64,000 nucleotides of DNA from Aphrocallistes beatrix (GCA_963281255.1 OY725492.1:2837696-2901695), one strand, 5' to 3'; positions 22,270-35,024 are shown, counted from the first letter of the stretch. The notes: generated by a model not told the origin, from the letters alone. A program made the numbers and translations.

Positions 22270-22510
22270 ATTGCTTCGAATAAGCGCCCGGGCGCTTATT
22301 TATTTCGTGCACCCTTTAGACCCGGCGCTTATTTTTTCCATTCGCTATTTTGACCAGGCGCTCTTTTTTTGTTTACTACATTGACTGGCACTTTTATTTT
22401 TGCCACAACTGAGAACTAAAATGCCCCGGCGTCCGCTTATTCGAACCCCGGCGTCCGCTTATTCGAGCCCCGGCGCTTATTCAAGCCCCGGAGCTTATTT
22501 ATTTCGCGAG
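22270..22510. repeat. CGCTTATTCGAACCCCGGCG-type pogo-like repeat
   Basis: Repeated CCCCGGCGTCCGCTTATTCG and GGGCGCTTATTTATTTCG words in both orientations. The style matches pogo/Tigger-type termini; no coding region or clean target duplication seen. A distant relative may be near 56530 (TCGAATAATCGCCC). Confidence 0.5.
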
Positions 22511-23155
22511 GTTGGAATTGTGACGTTTTTATTATCAAATGCTTTTATATATAATTTGTCGTTAATTGACATGGATCGGTCATGAAATGTCCGGTTTCTG
22601 AAATAACTATCTTAATAAAAAATAAAGAGTTGTTACACATGAGCTATTCAGCCGTTTCGTAGGTCGATTATATTTAGTTTAGAAAGAAGATCTGGAAATT
22701 AACTAACTAAGAACTTATCTACCTTTTCTTTGTTTTCAGTTATGCTCTTAGATTAGGAAGATTCCATCAGCAAACGTTCTTTGTGATCCAAAGATAGTCT
22801 CTTAGCTTGGAATTGGATTCACATAGATAAGAAGGAAGGTTGGGGAATGTACTGGGTACTGCAGTTTTATGCCCGTCATTGTAGGTAATGGTTCTCTCGA
22901 ATCTCGATGTCATCTGGTTTGAAATGATGTACACATACCTAAACAGTGAGCAGAAGTAGTAAATGAAACATATTTATAGAAACTTAATCTCATTTGCGTG
23001 TTTGCATAGTCCTTTCGTGGGCGTGGAATTGCTCTAAACCATTTTCACGTAGTTTCAGATTTTCAGAGGTAGATTCTGCTTGACTTCTATAATTAGACTT
23101 GCAGCCTGGGACGACAACACACGACATTGTCGTTCCGAAAGAGTAATAATACTTA

Positions 23156-23722
23156 GGGCGGTCAGAAAGTTCTAATCAGTGCTATCATATACTATTATTG
23201 TACCTTATTGGATCGATATTGAAGCTTGAATTTACTTCTTAACACATTCACAAGTGATACCAATTTACAGAATCAAAATCTAGAGAAAACTCTTTGTATA
23301 CCACGTCCTATATATTGTGTCGCTTGAGCCACCGTGTAAAATTATGGCCACAAATCACCCGTTCACCACTCGTCCTTCCCTAAAAAGTAGGCTCCATTAT
23401 CAGATATTTGAATCTGAGAGAGTATCATTCCCATCAACTTCCTAAGATTGATTTGTATTTGAGCATTCGTATCGCTTAGTAATGCCCTTGTAATGTCGTT
23501 ACTCTTGAGGGAAGGTCGGGTGGTTTGTGGCCATAATTTTACACGGTGGCTCAAGCGACACAATATATAGGAAGTGGTATACAAAGAGTTTTCTCTAGAT
23601 TTTGATTTTGTAAATTGGTATCACTTGTGAATGTGTTAAGAAGTAAATTCAAGCATCAATATCAATCTAATAAGGTACAATAAGAGTGTATGATAACACT
23701 GATTAGAACTTTCTGACCGCCC
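23156..23722. mobile_element. Foldback Tc1/mariner-type MITE, 567 bp
   Basis: Ends GGGCGGTCAGAAAGTTCTAA and inverse, flanked by TA; inverted repeats run for about 230 bp each side (through GTATACCAC and GGCCATAATTTTACACGGTG), leaving a short loop. Confidence 0.85.
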
Positions 23723-24264
23723 TAAGTAATAATAATAATTTGAAACGTATGAGGAGTCACAGGAGTGTTTCAGATTAAGTTTGATTTGTATATATGAAAA
23801 GACAGTGATTTGTAGAACTTTACAACAAGGTAGTAAATAAATATATAATTAATGTGGTTGATTTTAAAACAATAGAAATAAGTAGTATGTTAATGTATAT
23901 AAGTAATGTGGTTGGTTTAAATTAGTATAACCACAAATTCTCTACAGTGCAATCCTCAAACCATTTTGATGTAAATCGGTGTAGAATTCATGAAAACGAT
24001 CAATATATAATATATGAAGCTATATACCAGCATAATCGAACCATTTTTAGGAAATCAAATTTGACTGATCTAACCAATCCCTAGTCCAAGTCCACCAACC
24101 AGCACCATTGCCTTAGTGTAGAATGCTATGCTACGATGTAATTAAAAGATTTGACAAGAATGCGTATATGTATACATTGTGTGGAAAACAGAATTTGTTA
24201 CCATCGGCTAACCCATCCCTGATCCAAAATCACAAGTTACTGATAGGCCTTATGTACTACTATA

Positions 24265-24755
24265 GTAGGCTATGCCCATAGTTACAATTAATCAAATACG
24301 TAGTTAGGTAATTAATCTAGTATGCTCAATGGTTTAGTAGTACAAAGTAGAATCTTATATCAGTGTGAATTTGTTGAAGACTCCAAACAGATATTGCAAC
24401 ATTTTTTCGAAAGCAAACTTATCCGCGACAAGTGAGTTCATTGTAGTAAGAAATCTCTTCGCAAGATAATAAAGTAAATCATTTGAAATATCATTTAATT
24501 TTTAAAACAAGTTTCATTTTCACAAATACTACCTTTCAATTGTTTAGATTCTTAACTCGAGAATATCTTCAATTCAATCAAAACGTGTACTACTTGTATA
24601 TTTCAGCAGCATTCAACTCATCGAGTTCCTCCTATCTTTGTGTAAGTCAAATAAGTTAATCTTTTTACAGCTTCAATAAATATGCCACACCATTACGCTG
24701 ACACAGTGAGGTAGCCATCGGAGGGAAGGGGAGCAAACTGCCCGACCCCCCCGAT
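24265..24755 (-). repeat. Right arm of the 490-bp inverted repeat
   Basis: Inverse of 1-490, ending CTGCCCGACCCCCCCGAT. Beyond it the sequence (AAAAACAACATATG) has no counterpart in the window. Confidence 0.93.
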
Positions 24756-26010
24756 AAAAACAACATATGAAATGAGTATATAGAATCGGGCAATAGGAAT
24801 GGGATTTGGACGATTGTGTATTCGTAAACAGGAAAAATCAATTCTGCTTCCTCCCAATAATCCCAGTAGAAAGTCCTAGCTAGCTACGCCCCTACGATGA
24901 GGTTAAAAAACATCTTTCTGTTTACCATGTAGTTCTATATAATCAAATCACTAGTGGAAACTTCATGTCACACAAGAGCAATACAATATTTCTCAGATAG
25001 ACATGGGCAAATGAATTCATCAACGCATTTGGCACTCGACCCAATAGAGCTGGTCGGTCCACCGAGCATTTGCCCGATGTCTTTATTGGCCAATCTGCCC
25101 TTTCCTAGAGTTTACTTAATTAATGTCTTTATCAATAAACTTGTATCGACACAACCTAGGTAATGACTGTATATTTTGGTATAATGATAGTTAAAAATTA
25201 TTATTCACCACACTGAGTTACAAAATTTCGGTGAAATTGTGAGATAATATGCTGTATTTACTATACGAGAGTCTTTTGAATATTCGTATTAAAAATGAAT
25301 AACAGTGTTAGATTCAGAAGATTCTTTAGTACAAAGAAGAAAATCATGAAGATTGTTATGACTTATGATATACAATACAGCTACAATGTTATGTTATCTG
25401 ATACAACTGAAAGCATGAGACATTTTTGAAGTTTAAAGTTAACGCACCTGTTATATGACCCACCCAGGGGAATTTGCTTAAGGGATCAATTTTGCTCATG
25501 AAAGTATATAACTGATTACCAAGCAAATAGTTGATAATATGAATATTTTAATTTAGCAACCAATAAATTTTCTCTTAAATTATGAATTTCTTCATAATTA
25601 TTTTTTTTTACAATATATTTCCATGGTGAAACCAAATTCATTTCACTTCCTTTTAAAACACACTCTTTTATGACTTCATAGTATTATTGCACCAATTTTA
25701 GCATCCAGATAGAAATTTCATAGTATTCAGTCTGTAATGAATTCAAACAACACCGATGTTATCTAGCAGCAGCTTGTAATAATACATGTCATGTATCATA
25801 TACCATTTAAAGTAGGTCTTGTGTAGAATACATCACTTGTTTATCATCACTACTCGTCCAAATTTGTAGATTCCAGAAAAAAACCAATATTACTTCATTA
25901 AAGTACATCTATTATTTATCTACTTGCAAACTGACCTAAAAAATTGAATGGAGAATATTAATCTTTAAAGCTTGATCATTCAAAGCTTTAAGCATGTGAA
26001 TTTAATTAAT
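24756..26010. other. No gene seen
   Basis: AT-rich single-copy-looking sequence. A 69-codon frame at 24954-25163 has no recognisable domain. Confidence 0.6.
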
Positions 26011-26101
26011 ACACGCGCGCTTCGCTTGCTTGCGGTGCGCGGCTTGCGGACACTTTGTGTCCACAGAGTCACCCTGCGGGCGCCTGGAGTTACTCAATCA
26101 G

Positions 26102-26530
26102 GCTATTTTGGGAATTTGTTTAATTTGTATAAATATTGAAAACAAAAGTTAGCACAAATAATTGCTCATATAGACCCGAAAATATAACAATATAAATATA
26201 CACCCCTGAAAACCCCCATGTCAACCATTGGAATCTAGTCTATAGTCTATTTTGGTAATTTGTTTACTTTATGTGTCTATTGTAAACAAAAGTAAACATA
26301 TTAATTATCAAACTTACTCGTAAATATGATATTCGAAATCTACACCCCTAAAAACCCTATGTCAACCGTTGGAAGCTACTCTAGCATAGTATTGTAATTT
26401 ATTTACTTTATTTATCTATTGTAGACAAATGTAAACAAATAATTTATCATATCGATCTGAAAATATAATGTTCGAATTCTACACCCCTAAGAACTCTATT
26501 GCAACCGTTCGAAGCTAGTCTCTAGCATCA
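26102..26530. repeat. Tandem repeat, about 3-4 units of 125-140 bp
   Basis: Each unit has TTTGTTTACTTTATGTGTCT, TGTAAACAAA, a CTACACCCCTAAAAACCC core and GAAGCTAGTCTCTAGCAT. Two to three related units occur in copy 2 at 41400-41690. Confidence 0.75.
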
Positions 26531-26557
26531 TTTTCATTTTCAAAATTCGTCAAATGA

Positions 26558-27040
26558 TAACCGGACAAAAGTATTTGTACACTATATTCTTCCTCATACA
26601 AATACTACAAGTAGAACTAAATTGATCTTTTCATGAAGAGAAAAGTATTCAAACTCTAAGAGCTATTAAGAGTCTGATTTTTGATTCGAAATCTTCACAT
26701 TCGAATTAGTAATAGTTGAAAATTTCTAACAAATGGCTCAACCCAATGAGTAAAATTATCAACCTGCGGCACAAGGGGTAGTACATCCTCATCATGTATA
26801 GTGATAAAAAGGGACATATGTAGCACAAGGTGGCAGTGATTGATAATTTGAAATAATTGGGAATTAGTAATTGATTAAAAATATCCTACATTAACTATTT
26901 CGAATGCGAAGATTTCGAATTTGAAACCCGATTAGTTGTATCACTTAACGTTTCGGAGTTTTAATCTTCATGAATAGACCCATTTTAGTATTAAATGCAC
27001 GTAAGATAATGAAGTGTGCAAATATTTTGTCCGGGTAGTG
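26558..27040. mobile_element. Family C Tc1/mariner MITE, copy 1
   Basis: Right end is CAAATATTTTGTCCGGGTAG followed by TGTA; the left end (AACCGGACAAAAGTATTTGT) is slightly eroded. The intact form is at 40447-40914. Confidence 0.82.
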
Positions 27041-27742
27041 TATTTAAGGTGTGAAAATATACACATAACATTTTATATTGCTATACACTGTAATATAATT
27101 GAGACATCTATATAAGTTACTGCTTTGAAGTATTAATAACAATGACAGCCTACAATGGTGTCGTACAATAATTTCTATTGTGAGAGTGAAGCCGTACATA
27201 GTATTGTGTAGAAAAGGTGTTTTCCATTTTTTTTGCAGAGGTGTGAAAATTTCGCTTAGATATTCGAACTAATCGTAGATTCATCATTTGACACCTACAT
27301 ACCAATTTTCGTACCTCTACGACTTGCCAATTCTTCAATCAATTCAGACAAACAAACACAAATCCTAGTGTTTTAATATATAAGATACAATTTAAATAAA
27401 CAGAAAACGTCCACAGATGAGATAGAAGTGTGCTTTCACATTCCTGTGTTTGTGACGCAACATCCTATGTTGCGTCACCAACCCAAGAATTTGGAAACAC
27501 AATCCCATCCAGTTTGAGGGTTTTTGCCACAAATTAGTTGTGTGTTCTACTTTACGATCTAACTTGGATTTGGGATTTTATCTGCTACCATGATATCATC
27601 GTCACAACGTCAGGATAGTTCGTATTGTAGTAATTATCTGACGATGTTGCAATAATTCGAATATTTAACCACAAATAATTTTGCGTGGAAGAGTCTTATT
27701 GAATCGAGAGTGGGATAGATTTTAGATGAGGTTTCTATCTAC

Positions 27743-28125
27743 ACTACCCGGATAAAGTATTTGTACACTTCATTTTTCATGTACATTTAATACTAAAATG
27801 GGTCTATTCATGAAAATCTCAAAACTCTTAAAGGCCAAGTAATGTAACTAATCGGATTTCAAATTAAAAACTAATTACTAATTCCCAATGTCTTTAATTT
27901 ATAAATCACTGCCACCTTATGCCACATTTGTTCCTATTCGCCACTATACATGATGGTGATGAATTACCTCTTGTGCCACAGGTTGATAATTTTTTTCATT
28001 AGGTTGAGCAATTTATTTGAGATCTTCAAATATTACCAATTCAAATGTGTCTAATCTAATTTTAAATCAGAATCTTAGTATCTCTTAGAGTTTGAATGCA
28101 TCTCTCTTCATGAAAAGACCCAATT
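27743..28125. mobile_element. Family C MITE, copy 2, right end lost
   Basis: Left end CACTACCCGGATAAAGTATT follows TA. Similarity to copies 1 and 3, in inverted order, runs to about 28125 and then stops abruptly. Confidence 0.7.
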
Positions 28126-28334
28126 TAATAGTACTGTCACGAAAATTTTGGTCCGCGAGAAAATTGTTCCGGGGAACCAATTTTTTCATTGAAAATTGGT
28201 CCTATGCTAAAAATTTTGGTCCTGCAATGTACCAAACTTCCATGATAGAATACTTCCCCAAAAGAAAACAGCATTCTTGAGTAATGATATATTTCTCAAA
28301 ATTTTCTTCAAATGTTTTCATGAAAGTGTTTGTC

Positions 28335-28470
28335 AGGAGATTGGCATGTAGGTGTCAAATTATGAGTCTACGATTAAGTTCGAAGATCTAAGGCGAAATC
28401 TTCACACCTCTGCAAAAAAATGGAAAACAATTTTTCACACCATTTCCATACAATATAGTATATAGTGCTT
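28335..28470 (-). repeat. Family B terminal fragment
   Basis: Matches the CAATTCTTCAATC-side end of family B in reverse (GGCATGTAGGTGTCAAAT, then TTCACACCTCTGCAAAAA). Confidence 0.65.
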
Positions 28471-28839
28471 CACTCACATTAATTGATCCGTGATGACCCA
28501 TCGAAGTACTGGCCCATGACCCATCCCCATTATTACATCTGATTCATTAGATGTTTTATTACGATGTATTAGTAGGTAGGGGAGTCCGTTTTTGATGAAT
28601 CTTTGTTCGATTTATTTGACCTTTCCAGATTATTGGAGGTTAACTATGAAAGGTTATGCTAAAATTATCAGGTCAAAATATTAAGTTTTGATCCCTCCGC
28701 ACTTCGCTCGAATATTCAGGATTGGCTGAGTGCTGGACAAAATCCCCCTTTCAGTAAACCTTGTAACGCATCTTATTCGTCAAAAAAATGATAAAGTTGC
28801 ATTCATGGATTATGAGTTCACACCCTGTCTGGTCAAACA

Positions 28840-29190
28840 AAGGTGTCTCATTTTGTAATTTGGTGTCTGGTCGTATTGGGGAGATACCACCTCTAAATGC
28901 ATCTGTCCTACTATTATAATCGATATCGCACGAAAATCACCAAATTTATCAATATTTAAAATTATTATGAGTAATGATGACGTCATAACAAAGTGATGAG
29001 TCATCATTTTTTGTTAGTTGCATCATATGTGAGGTATGCTCGTATACAGATTATATTAAAATTTCGGCCTTCTATCTCCTATAATGGCTGAGTTATGCCC
29101 GAATAACTGTGTTGCTTAACTTTTAAAAATGTGACAATGACGTCATAATTCCATGATGAGTCGACGTTTTCGTCTTCTATCACTTAAAAT
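28840..29190 (+). repeat. Family A repeat, copy 1 (partial)
   Basis: Contains the family core GATGACGTCATAACAAAGTG, ATGAGTCATCATTTTTTG, CCTATAATGGCTGAGTTATG and CAATGACGTCATAATTCC. The hairpin end is missing. Confidence 0.8.
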
Positions 29191-30286
29191 GGCTACTATC
29201 TACCCTACCAACTAGTGTTTGGAATTATTCGCCATTCACATATATCCTGATACAGGATATTTTTTTAGCCAGGTATCCGGATATCCGTTTAACAGTCCGT
29301 CTATTTGAATTTGGCCCAATTTCATATTTGACCCAATTATGTACGTATTATAGATCATTTAACAAACATGTTTATCGAGGATCTGAATAATAGATAGATA
29401 TCTAAACGAGCTAAGGTATAGTAAGTAGTCCTTTGGTTTCCAAAAGTGACTTCTTAGAAAACATAAGCCATCTAATGTATCATCACCCACCTACGCGTAC
29501 TTCTTATTTTAGTTACAAATTAGGTACAACTATTATGTTATGAACGGCATTGGTTTCGCATTGCACTAGTACAACTACCATGACAATAAATTTCTGTATC
29601 ACAAGCGTTGCAGCTTGCTATCCCCGTCTCGAGAAAAATGATCCCAAACTTCCGACTTTTTAATCCTCTTTGCCATATTTTCAAAGAATCATAACTGATT
29701 ACTTAAAATATGGATTTTAAGGCGAGTATCAAATTTAACAAATATCTCTGATAATTAATACACATCGATATCAGTGAAGTTGTAAATAGTAATATAATGA
29801 CAGTGACTCTCTGAATCTTTGACTAATTACCAATTGCAGCCAAGATATCTAAATATCCTAAATATATCCGGATATCCGACCAGTGGCGTACCGTGACCAA
29901 ATGCCGCCCGGGCGGGAATTTTAGAATGCCGCGTTGCCGCCCCTAAGTGTGAATTATTTAAATTATAATTTCGCGATTCACTTTCCTATTGCATGATGAA
30001 ATCTGAATAGTTAATTTATTAAAACACGCAAGAAATCTATAAATACGACTTAATATTGTCATTTATATTTCTTACAGTTAATAATATCACTTCTACAAGT
30101 ATTATGACTATTATGTTATAATGTTATTACAGTAAGGTTGTGGTTTGTATACTAATATATGTTTTCATTATTTCAGAAATTGAAATCATTACAATTGATT
30201 TAGAGGGATTCTTAATTATAGAAGTGCAGTTATCAATTGTTATTTGTGAATTGGCAATAGTGCAAATTGTCAACAGACAATAAACT
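29191..30286. other. No gene; ATATCCGGATATCC words and half of a hAT end
   Basis: TATCCGGATATCC words near 29270-29290 and 29860-29880. At 29881 CAGTGGCGTACCGTGACC resembles a hAT MITE terminus, without a matching right end. No coding frame recognised. Confidence 0.5.
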
Positions 30287-30780
30287 TTGATCAATTTAAT
30301 TCAACAATTGCCAGAATCAGTACAGCCGGCAGTCAAAGAGTGGCTCGAAAAGGACGAAAATACAGAACTTACCATTGCAAAGAGTAGAGAATTTATCCGG
30401 AAGGTTAAGAATGTGCTTTTAGAGAAGGGTTATAAACAGGACATGGGCTACCGCGAAATTGGGCGGATCGCAGTATTGAGAGAACCGGAGGATACAAGTC
30501 AGGATCGGACGGTCGAGGGCCAAGGAACGGCGCGCCGGGAGGAGCCCACCGGAGAAGATATCTTGAAGGTACACAGGTACCCTGCTAAAAAACGAGCGAC
30601 CAAAGACATTACAGTGGCTATACGAAGAAGTTTTCCAGGGACTCCACTCCACAGCATAGGGCCCGGTGCTTCATCTGTGGGTCTGACAAACACCTTATGG
30701 CCCGATGTCCTAACAAGCGCTGCCCTCGTTGCGGGGAGCGAGGCCACGATCTCTCCCAATGTAAAGGTCAGGGAAAGGAC
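30287..30780 (+). pseudogene. Gypsy gag C-terminal part with two zinc knuckles
   Basis: Frame starts within gag (LPESVQPAVKEWLEK). Basic region near 30590. Two CCHC-type knuckles (CFICGSDKHLMARC, CPRCGERGHDLSQC) lie in the frame continuing to pol, displaced from the gag frame, so there is a frame break near 30600-30690. Confidence 0.75.
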
Positions 30781-33700
30781 GTTCTAAGCGTGACAGGTGG
30801 TGTGGAGGACTACCCAGAGACAGCAGTAGTAGTACGGGTCCGATTCAATGGTTCCCCGATCGATGTTATGCTTGACACGGGCGCCCAACCATCAGTCGTC
30901 GATAAACGTACAGCGGAGGGCTTAAGATTGGCTTACCATACGAAGAAGGGCAGAGTCTATGGAGTCGGGAGGGTGCCGATACAAATATGTGGTACGATCG
31001 AAGTGGAAGTTGATATTGGGGGCGACAGAGGCATAACACATCAAGTAGACGTCCTGGATACAACCACAAAGACGGCAATCCTTGGGAGAAATTTCTTAGC
31101 GAATTTCGACGAGGTCTGTTTTGATGTGAAGAACTTCCGAATCAGGCTGGATAGGTCATGGCTGGAAACACGGACGTTATTACAAGGAGGGGAGGCCTTG
31201 CTTCGTTCAGAGGTGATGCGGGTAGAGGCTACGAGTGAGCCCAAGCAGGTTTTTGACATAGATGCAGGGTTACCTCCGGACAAACGGAATGCTATTCTGG
31301 ATATACTGGAGAAGCACAGAAATGTTTTCGCCGTTAACCCCAAATCCCCAAAGGAGATACCAGGTATAGAACACCGGATCATCCTGATGGATGACCGCCC
31401 CATCAGACATCGACCGTTGAGGGTTTCTCCCATCACGGAGTCTGAGATTTCCAGACAAATCGAAGAAATGAAAGCAAATGGGATTATTCGGCCATCTGAG
31501 TCCCCATGGGGGAGCAGGATTATCCTGGTTCGCAAAAAAGATGGGTCGCAAAGATTCGCTGTAGATTATCGTGATCTGAATTCGGTCACTAAAAAGGATG
31601 CTTACCCAATGCCCGACGCCAGGGATATATTTGACCGTATGGACGGTAGCCTCGTATTCTCTACTTTGGATTGCGCATCAGCCTATTGGAGTATCCCAAT
31701 GAGAGAAAAGGATAAAGAATGTACAGCATTCGTGTCTAACAGAGGACAGTTCGAATTCAATAGGATGCCTTTTGGGCTATGTAATTCGCAGGCTACTTAC
31801 CAGAGAGCGGTTGATAATGCTTTGAAGGGAATCTCCAATGCCGAAACTTTCGTGGATGATATTATCGTGCATTCGGGTAGTTTCGGACTACATTTAAGGC
31901 ATCTGGATAATATCCTCAGCGGTTTGAGCAGGGCTGGAATTCAGCTGAGGACTGACAAATGCAGGTTTGCGTATAGGGAGGTGGAGTTTCTCGGCCAACT
32001 AGTATCAGGTGAAGGGCGTCGGCCCCTACCTTCTACACTTTCACGTATAGAGTCCTGGCCTAGACCAAGTAAGAAGAAGGATATAAGACAGTTTATGGGG
32101 TTAGTCAATTGGTACAGGGAATATGTTCCAGGGATAGCGAAACTGGCGTTGCCTTTACACCGTCTGACTAGGAAAGACGTCCCGTGGGAGTGGTCATCAG
32201 AATGTGAGGCAAGTTTCTCCCAATTGAAGATCCAGTTAATGCAGGAGTCTCGAGTCCTCATGTTTCCCAAGTGGGATGAGACGTTTTGGGTTGAAACAGA
32301 CGCGTCAAGTAAGGCCGTTGGGGCTGTTCTGTCTCAACAGGGAAGTAGTGGGGATAGGAGAGCTCTAGAATTTTATTCCGCAGGCCTCAGCCCAGCGCAA
32401 GAGAAGTACGCGGCTGGAGAGCTGGAAACGTGATAGAGTATAGACGAGGCGTCGATAACGGCGCAGCAGACTTCTTAAGCCGAATTCCAGCGCAACGAGA
32501 CGAGGAGATAGAAGACGAAGAGGAACACTTTGAGAGATTTGTGTACCTCCTCGAGGACGAAATAACACCACTGCAGGATAGGTTTGCAACAGAGCAACGG
32601 AAGGAACCGACAATCCGTAGGGCTATTGAGCAGCTATGCGACCCCAAGATTGGTAGGGTACTGGCGGGGCCCTATAAAAGCCAGGAAGGGATGCGGTTAG
32701 ACGGAGAGGGAAGACTCTGTAGGAAACGAGCATTGGTGGTGCCTAGAGCGTTGCAGAAGGAAATTGCAGGGATAGCTCACAGGTGGGCGCACGCGGGAGT
32801 TCAGAGGAGTTTAACTTACATAAGGGAGCGATTCTTCTGGTTTCGAATGAAAAGTACGATCGAGGATTATTGTCGAGCCTGTGCTATTTGTGCAGAAAAT
32901 AAAAGACGCACTCGGAAAAAGGAACCACTTATTCCCATGCAATTGGATGCGCACGAGCCCAGGTGTGCGATTTCCATGGATATTGCCACTCTGCCTTGGT
33001 CCTCCGGAGGGTATCGCTACGTATTGATCATAGTGGACTTGTTTTCCAAATTTATCGAAGCGGTGCCCATGTATGACCAGAGCGCAGAGGCAGTGAAGGA
33101 AAGTCTACTACAGGGGTGGATCCATCGACACGGAATTCCCCAAGTCCTATTATCCGATCAGGGAAGGAATGTGGACGGAAGAGTTATTCGGGAATTGTGT
33201 TCCCAGTATGGAATAGACAAGAGACATTCGTCCCCCTACCACCCGGCTGGGGATGGAGAAGCGGAGAGAGCCATTCAAAGTATGAAGCAGGGACTTAGGT
33301 GTCAATTAGCCGAACAGAGGGAGATCAAGACCGAGTGGCCTACACTACTACAGCAGGCAACATTCGCCCATAATTCCCTACAGAATGCTAGTACAAAATA
33401 TTCCCCCCATGAATTGATGTATGGTACGAGGTTGCGTTCGTGGGTGGATGTCGCGGCAGAACCGAAGTCGAAGGATTCCGGAGAGGACCAAGGGTTAGAC
33501 AGAGCCGAGTATATACCTGACTCGCCTGACGATACATGGGCACAGGCAAGAAGTAACACGGAGCAGGCAAAAGAATTGTACAAATATTTTCACGACCGGA
33601 GGACGGCCACAACCCCCACGGTAGTACAGCGAGGGGAGGAGTCTACCTCAGGAATTGCACGAGAGATGATGGACTAGATCCGTTGTACCAAGGACCGTAC

Positions 33701-33982
33701 AGGGTAATAGACTTCCGCCACCTGAATGTGAAAATTGAAAGCGGTGGAAGGAAAGCTTCGTGGGTACACGTAGATAACTGCAAGATCGTACCCAGGGAGG
33801 TGACGGATCACTTCGTGGTAGGGGACAGTGCACCGCGGGGAAGTGAAATAGGGGACCTGCCAAATGTGATAGAGACCGGCACCGGGGAGGAAGCAACAGA
33901 GAGGTATGAAATCGAGAACGAACACGCTAGACGAAGATCTACCAGGAGTAAGAGGAGACCAAAACGGTATGAATACGACTGA
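30697..33982 (+). pseudogene. Gypsy pol: protease, RT, truncated RNase H, integrase
   Basis: Protease: VMLDTGAQPSVVDKRTAEGL. Reverse transcriptase: QRFAVDYRDLNSVTKKDAY, MPFGLCNSQATYQRA, TFVDDIIVHSG. RNase H begins (WVETDASSKAVGAVLSQQG) but is cut after KYAAGELE at 32429, and the next frame resumes at its very end (IEYRRGVDNGAADFLSR), so the central catalytic part is deleted. Integrase: HRWAHAG and CRACAIC zinc ligands, SMDIATLPW, LLSDQGRN, HPAGDGEAERAIQS. A frame break near 33640 precedes the GPY-type module (YQGPYRVIDF) and an Arg-rich C-terminus. Dead copy. Confidence 0.87.
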
Positions 33983-33994
33983 CGGGAGGGTACC

Positions 33995-34196
33995 TGATGT
34001 CAGGTATCTATAGCTACCTTATTAGTGAAGTAATATTAGTGAAGACCTACAGTGTCAGTATTCATATCCGGTATTAGGCATTAGTGCGTAGCTAGTATTT
34101 ATTCCTTTAGTGTTATTGTAGATTGTAGTTTAACTCAAATTAGAATTTATTAAACTCAACCTTGCTTGATTCTGAGCAGAAGTCAGTTTCATCACA
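33995..34196 (+). repeat. Candidate 3' LTR of the second Gypsy element
   Basis: Follows the purine tract, begins TGATGTCAGGTATC and ends TTTCATCACA. Without a 5' partner the limits are a guess from the TG...CA rule. Confidence 0.45.
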
Positions 34197-35024
34197 CTAC
34201 CAACCAAGTCTCTTCAAATTATTTATAAATCCACATATAGAAAGACGATAAAGTGCCAATGATTTAACGATTTGCCAGCCAAAAAACTAGATTTGCAAGT
34301 CTAAATGTTAGGGTTATAATTCACTTAAACCCAAAATTTCTGGGTGAAGATGTTACCAGTAATCTCAAAAATCAACAGAATGTTTATTCTGATTCATAAT
34401 CCATTTTTGTCAACTTACTTATGTTAGGCCGGGTTTTAGTCTCTGATTGCCATAAAAACCAAGCAACATAACAGATTAGAATGCAAGGAGATTTGAGATG
34501 AACATTCAGCAAACAGACCCTCGGTTTGCAGAGTTAGTGGCGATAAAAACACGAAAAAGTTTCTCATTGACTATCTAATTAGAATTCTAATTAGATATAC
34601 TACATGTTTGGCTTATCTAATTATTTGGTACAATACATCTTCAATTGGAGAAATCGGGTTAACTGTGAAAAATGAGTAAATCGAGTGTGTAGAATATAAA
34701 TTTTAAGCCAAATTTAGTCAAACTGTTACTGATTTACTACTATTGACTCCAAAAATAGATACGATTTATACAATTTGTATGGGAATTATTGAGGTGTACG
34801 AATACTTTTGGTAGGGCAGTGTATATTTAGGAGAAAGTAACAATGAACTACGTATAATTGTAAACAATGCAAAAACTGGAATTATTAAATGTAGTCGCAA
34901 TAAATAGCAACTAAAATAGGCGTTTTAACTTTAAGGTTTTAAGTGACGAACTAAGTGGAAACACGATTACATTTACTAGACTACGTAGATATAATTAGGA
35001 TTCTACTCTAAGTCTCCACAATGG
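34197..35024. other. No gene; possible eroded mariner end
   Basis: GTGTACGAATACTTTTGGTA followed by GGGCAGTGTA near 34800 resembles the family C MITE terminus. Otherwise nothing recognised. Confidence 0.45.

Larger units (their letters stand above)
19482..24156. mobile_element. P-like inverted-repeat element nested in the giant element
   Basis: Left arm 19482-19525 plus 20611-20690 (split by a hAT MITE) and right arm 24076-24156: TGTCAAATCTTTTAATTACA, then CATAGCATTCTATACACTAA and GGACTTGGACTAGGGATTG, with inverse on the right. The CATAGCATTC...CACTAAGGCAATG block is also the terminus of the P-like element at 59030-61299, which supports a P-type family. No transposase found inside. Confidence 0.6.
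1..24755. mobile_element. Giant palindromic P-like composite element (about 24.7 kb)
   Basis: Bounded by two inverted arms of about 490 bp (1-490, 24265-24755). The main gene inside is a THAP9/P-element type transposase (9984-18861), and P-like subterminal motifs (CATAGCCTAC followed by AAGGCCT) lie at 1389 and, inverted, near 24245-24274. Most of the length is later insertions, several with target duplications: 1438-9746, 10319-10458, 12640-14444, 14642-18667. I infer a P-type transposon swollen by nested elements. The left boundary coincides with base 1 of the window, so the true left end and any outer target duplication cannot be seen. An inverted segmental duplication flanking unrelated DNA is the alternative. 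Confidence 0.5.
26012..27345. repeat. Family B repeat, copy 1 (interrupted by a mariner MITE)
   Basis: Starts with the GC-rich hairpin end GCGCGCTTCGCTTGCTTGCG, continues with GCGGACACTTTGTGTCC and GAGTTACTCAATC, and ends near 27345 in GACTTGCCAATTCTTCAATC. It carries tandem repeats at 26102-26530 and the family C MITE at 26558-27040. Copy 2 lies at 41313-42645. Both ends resemble those of family A. Confidence 0.7.
30287..34196 (+). mobile_element. Second Gypsy element, 5' LTR not found
   Basis: Gag-to-integrase coding sequence of a different Gypsy lineage from 14642-18667. No LTR is seen upstream of 30287 and gag lacks its N-terminal part, so it is 5'-truncated. A purine tract (GACGGGAGGG) precedes a probable 3' LTR at 33995-34196. 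Confidence 0.8.

Noticed and set aside
30100-30286. 5' LTR for the second Gypsy element
   Set aside because: No sequence here resembles the candidate 3' LTR at 33995-34196.
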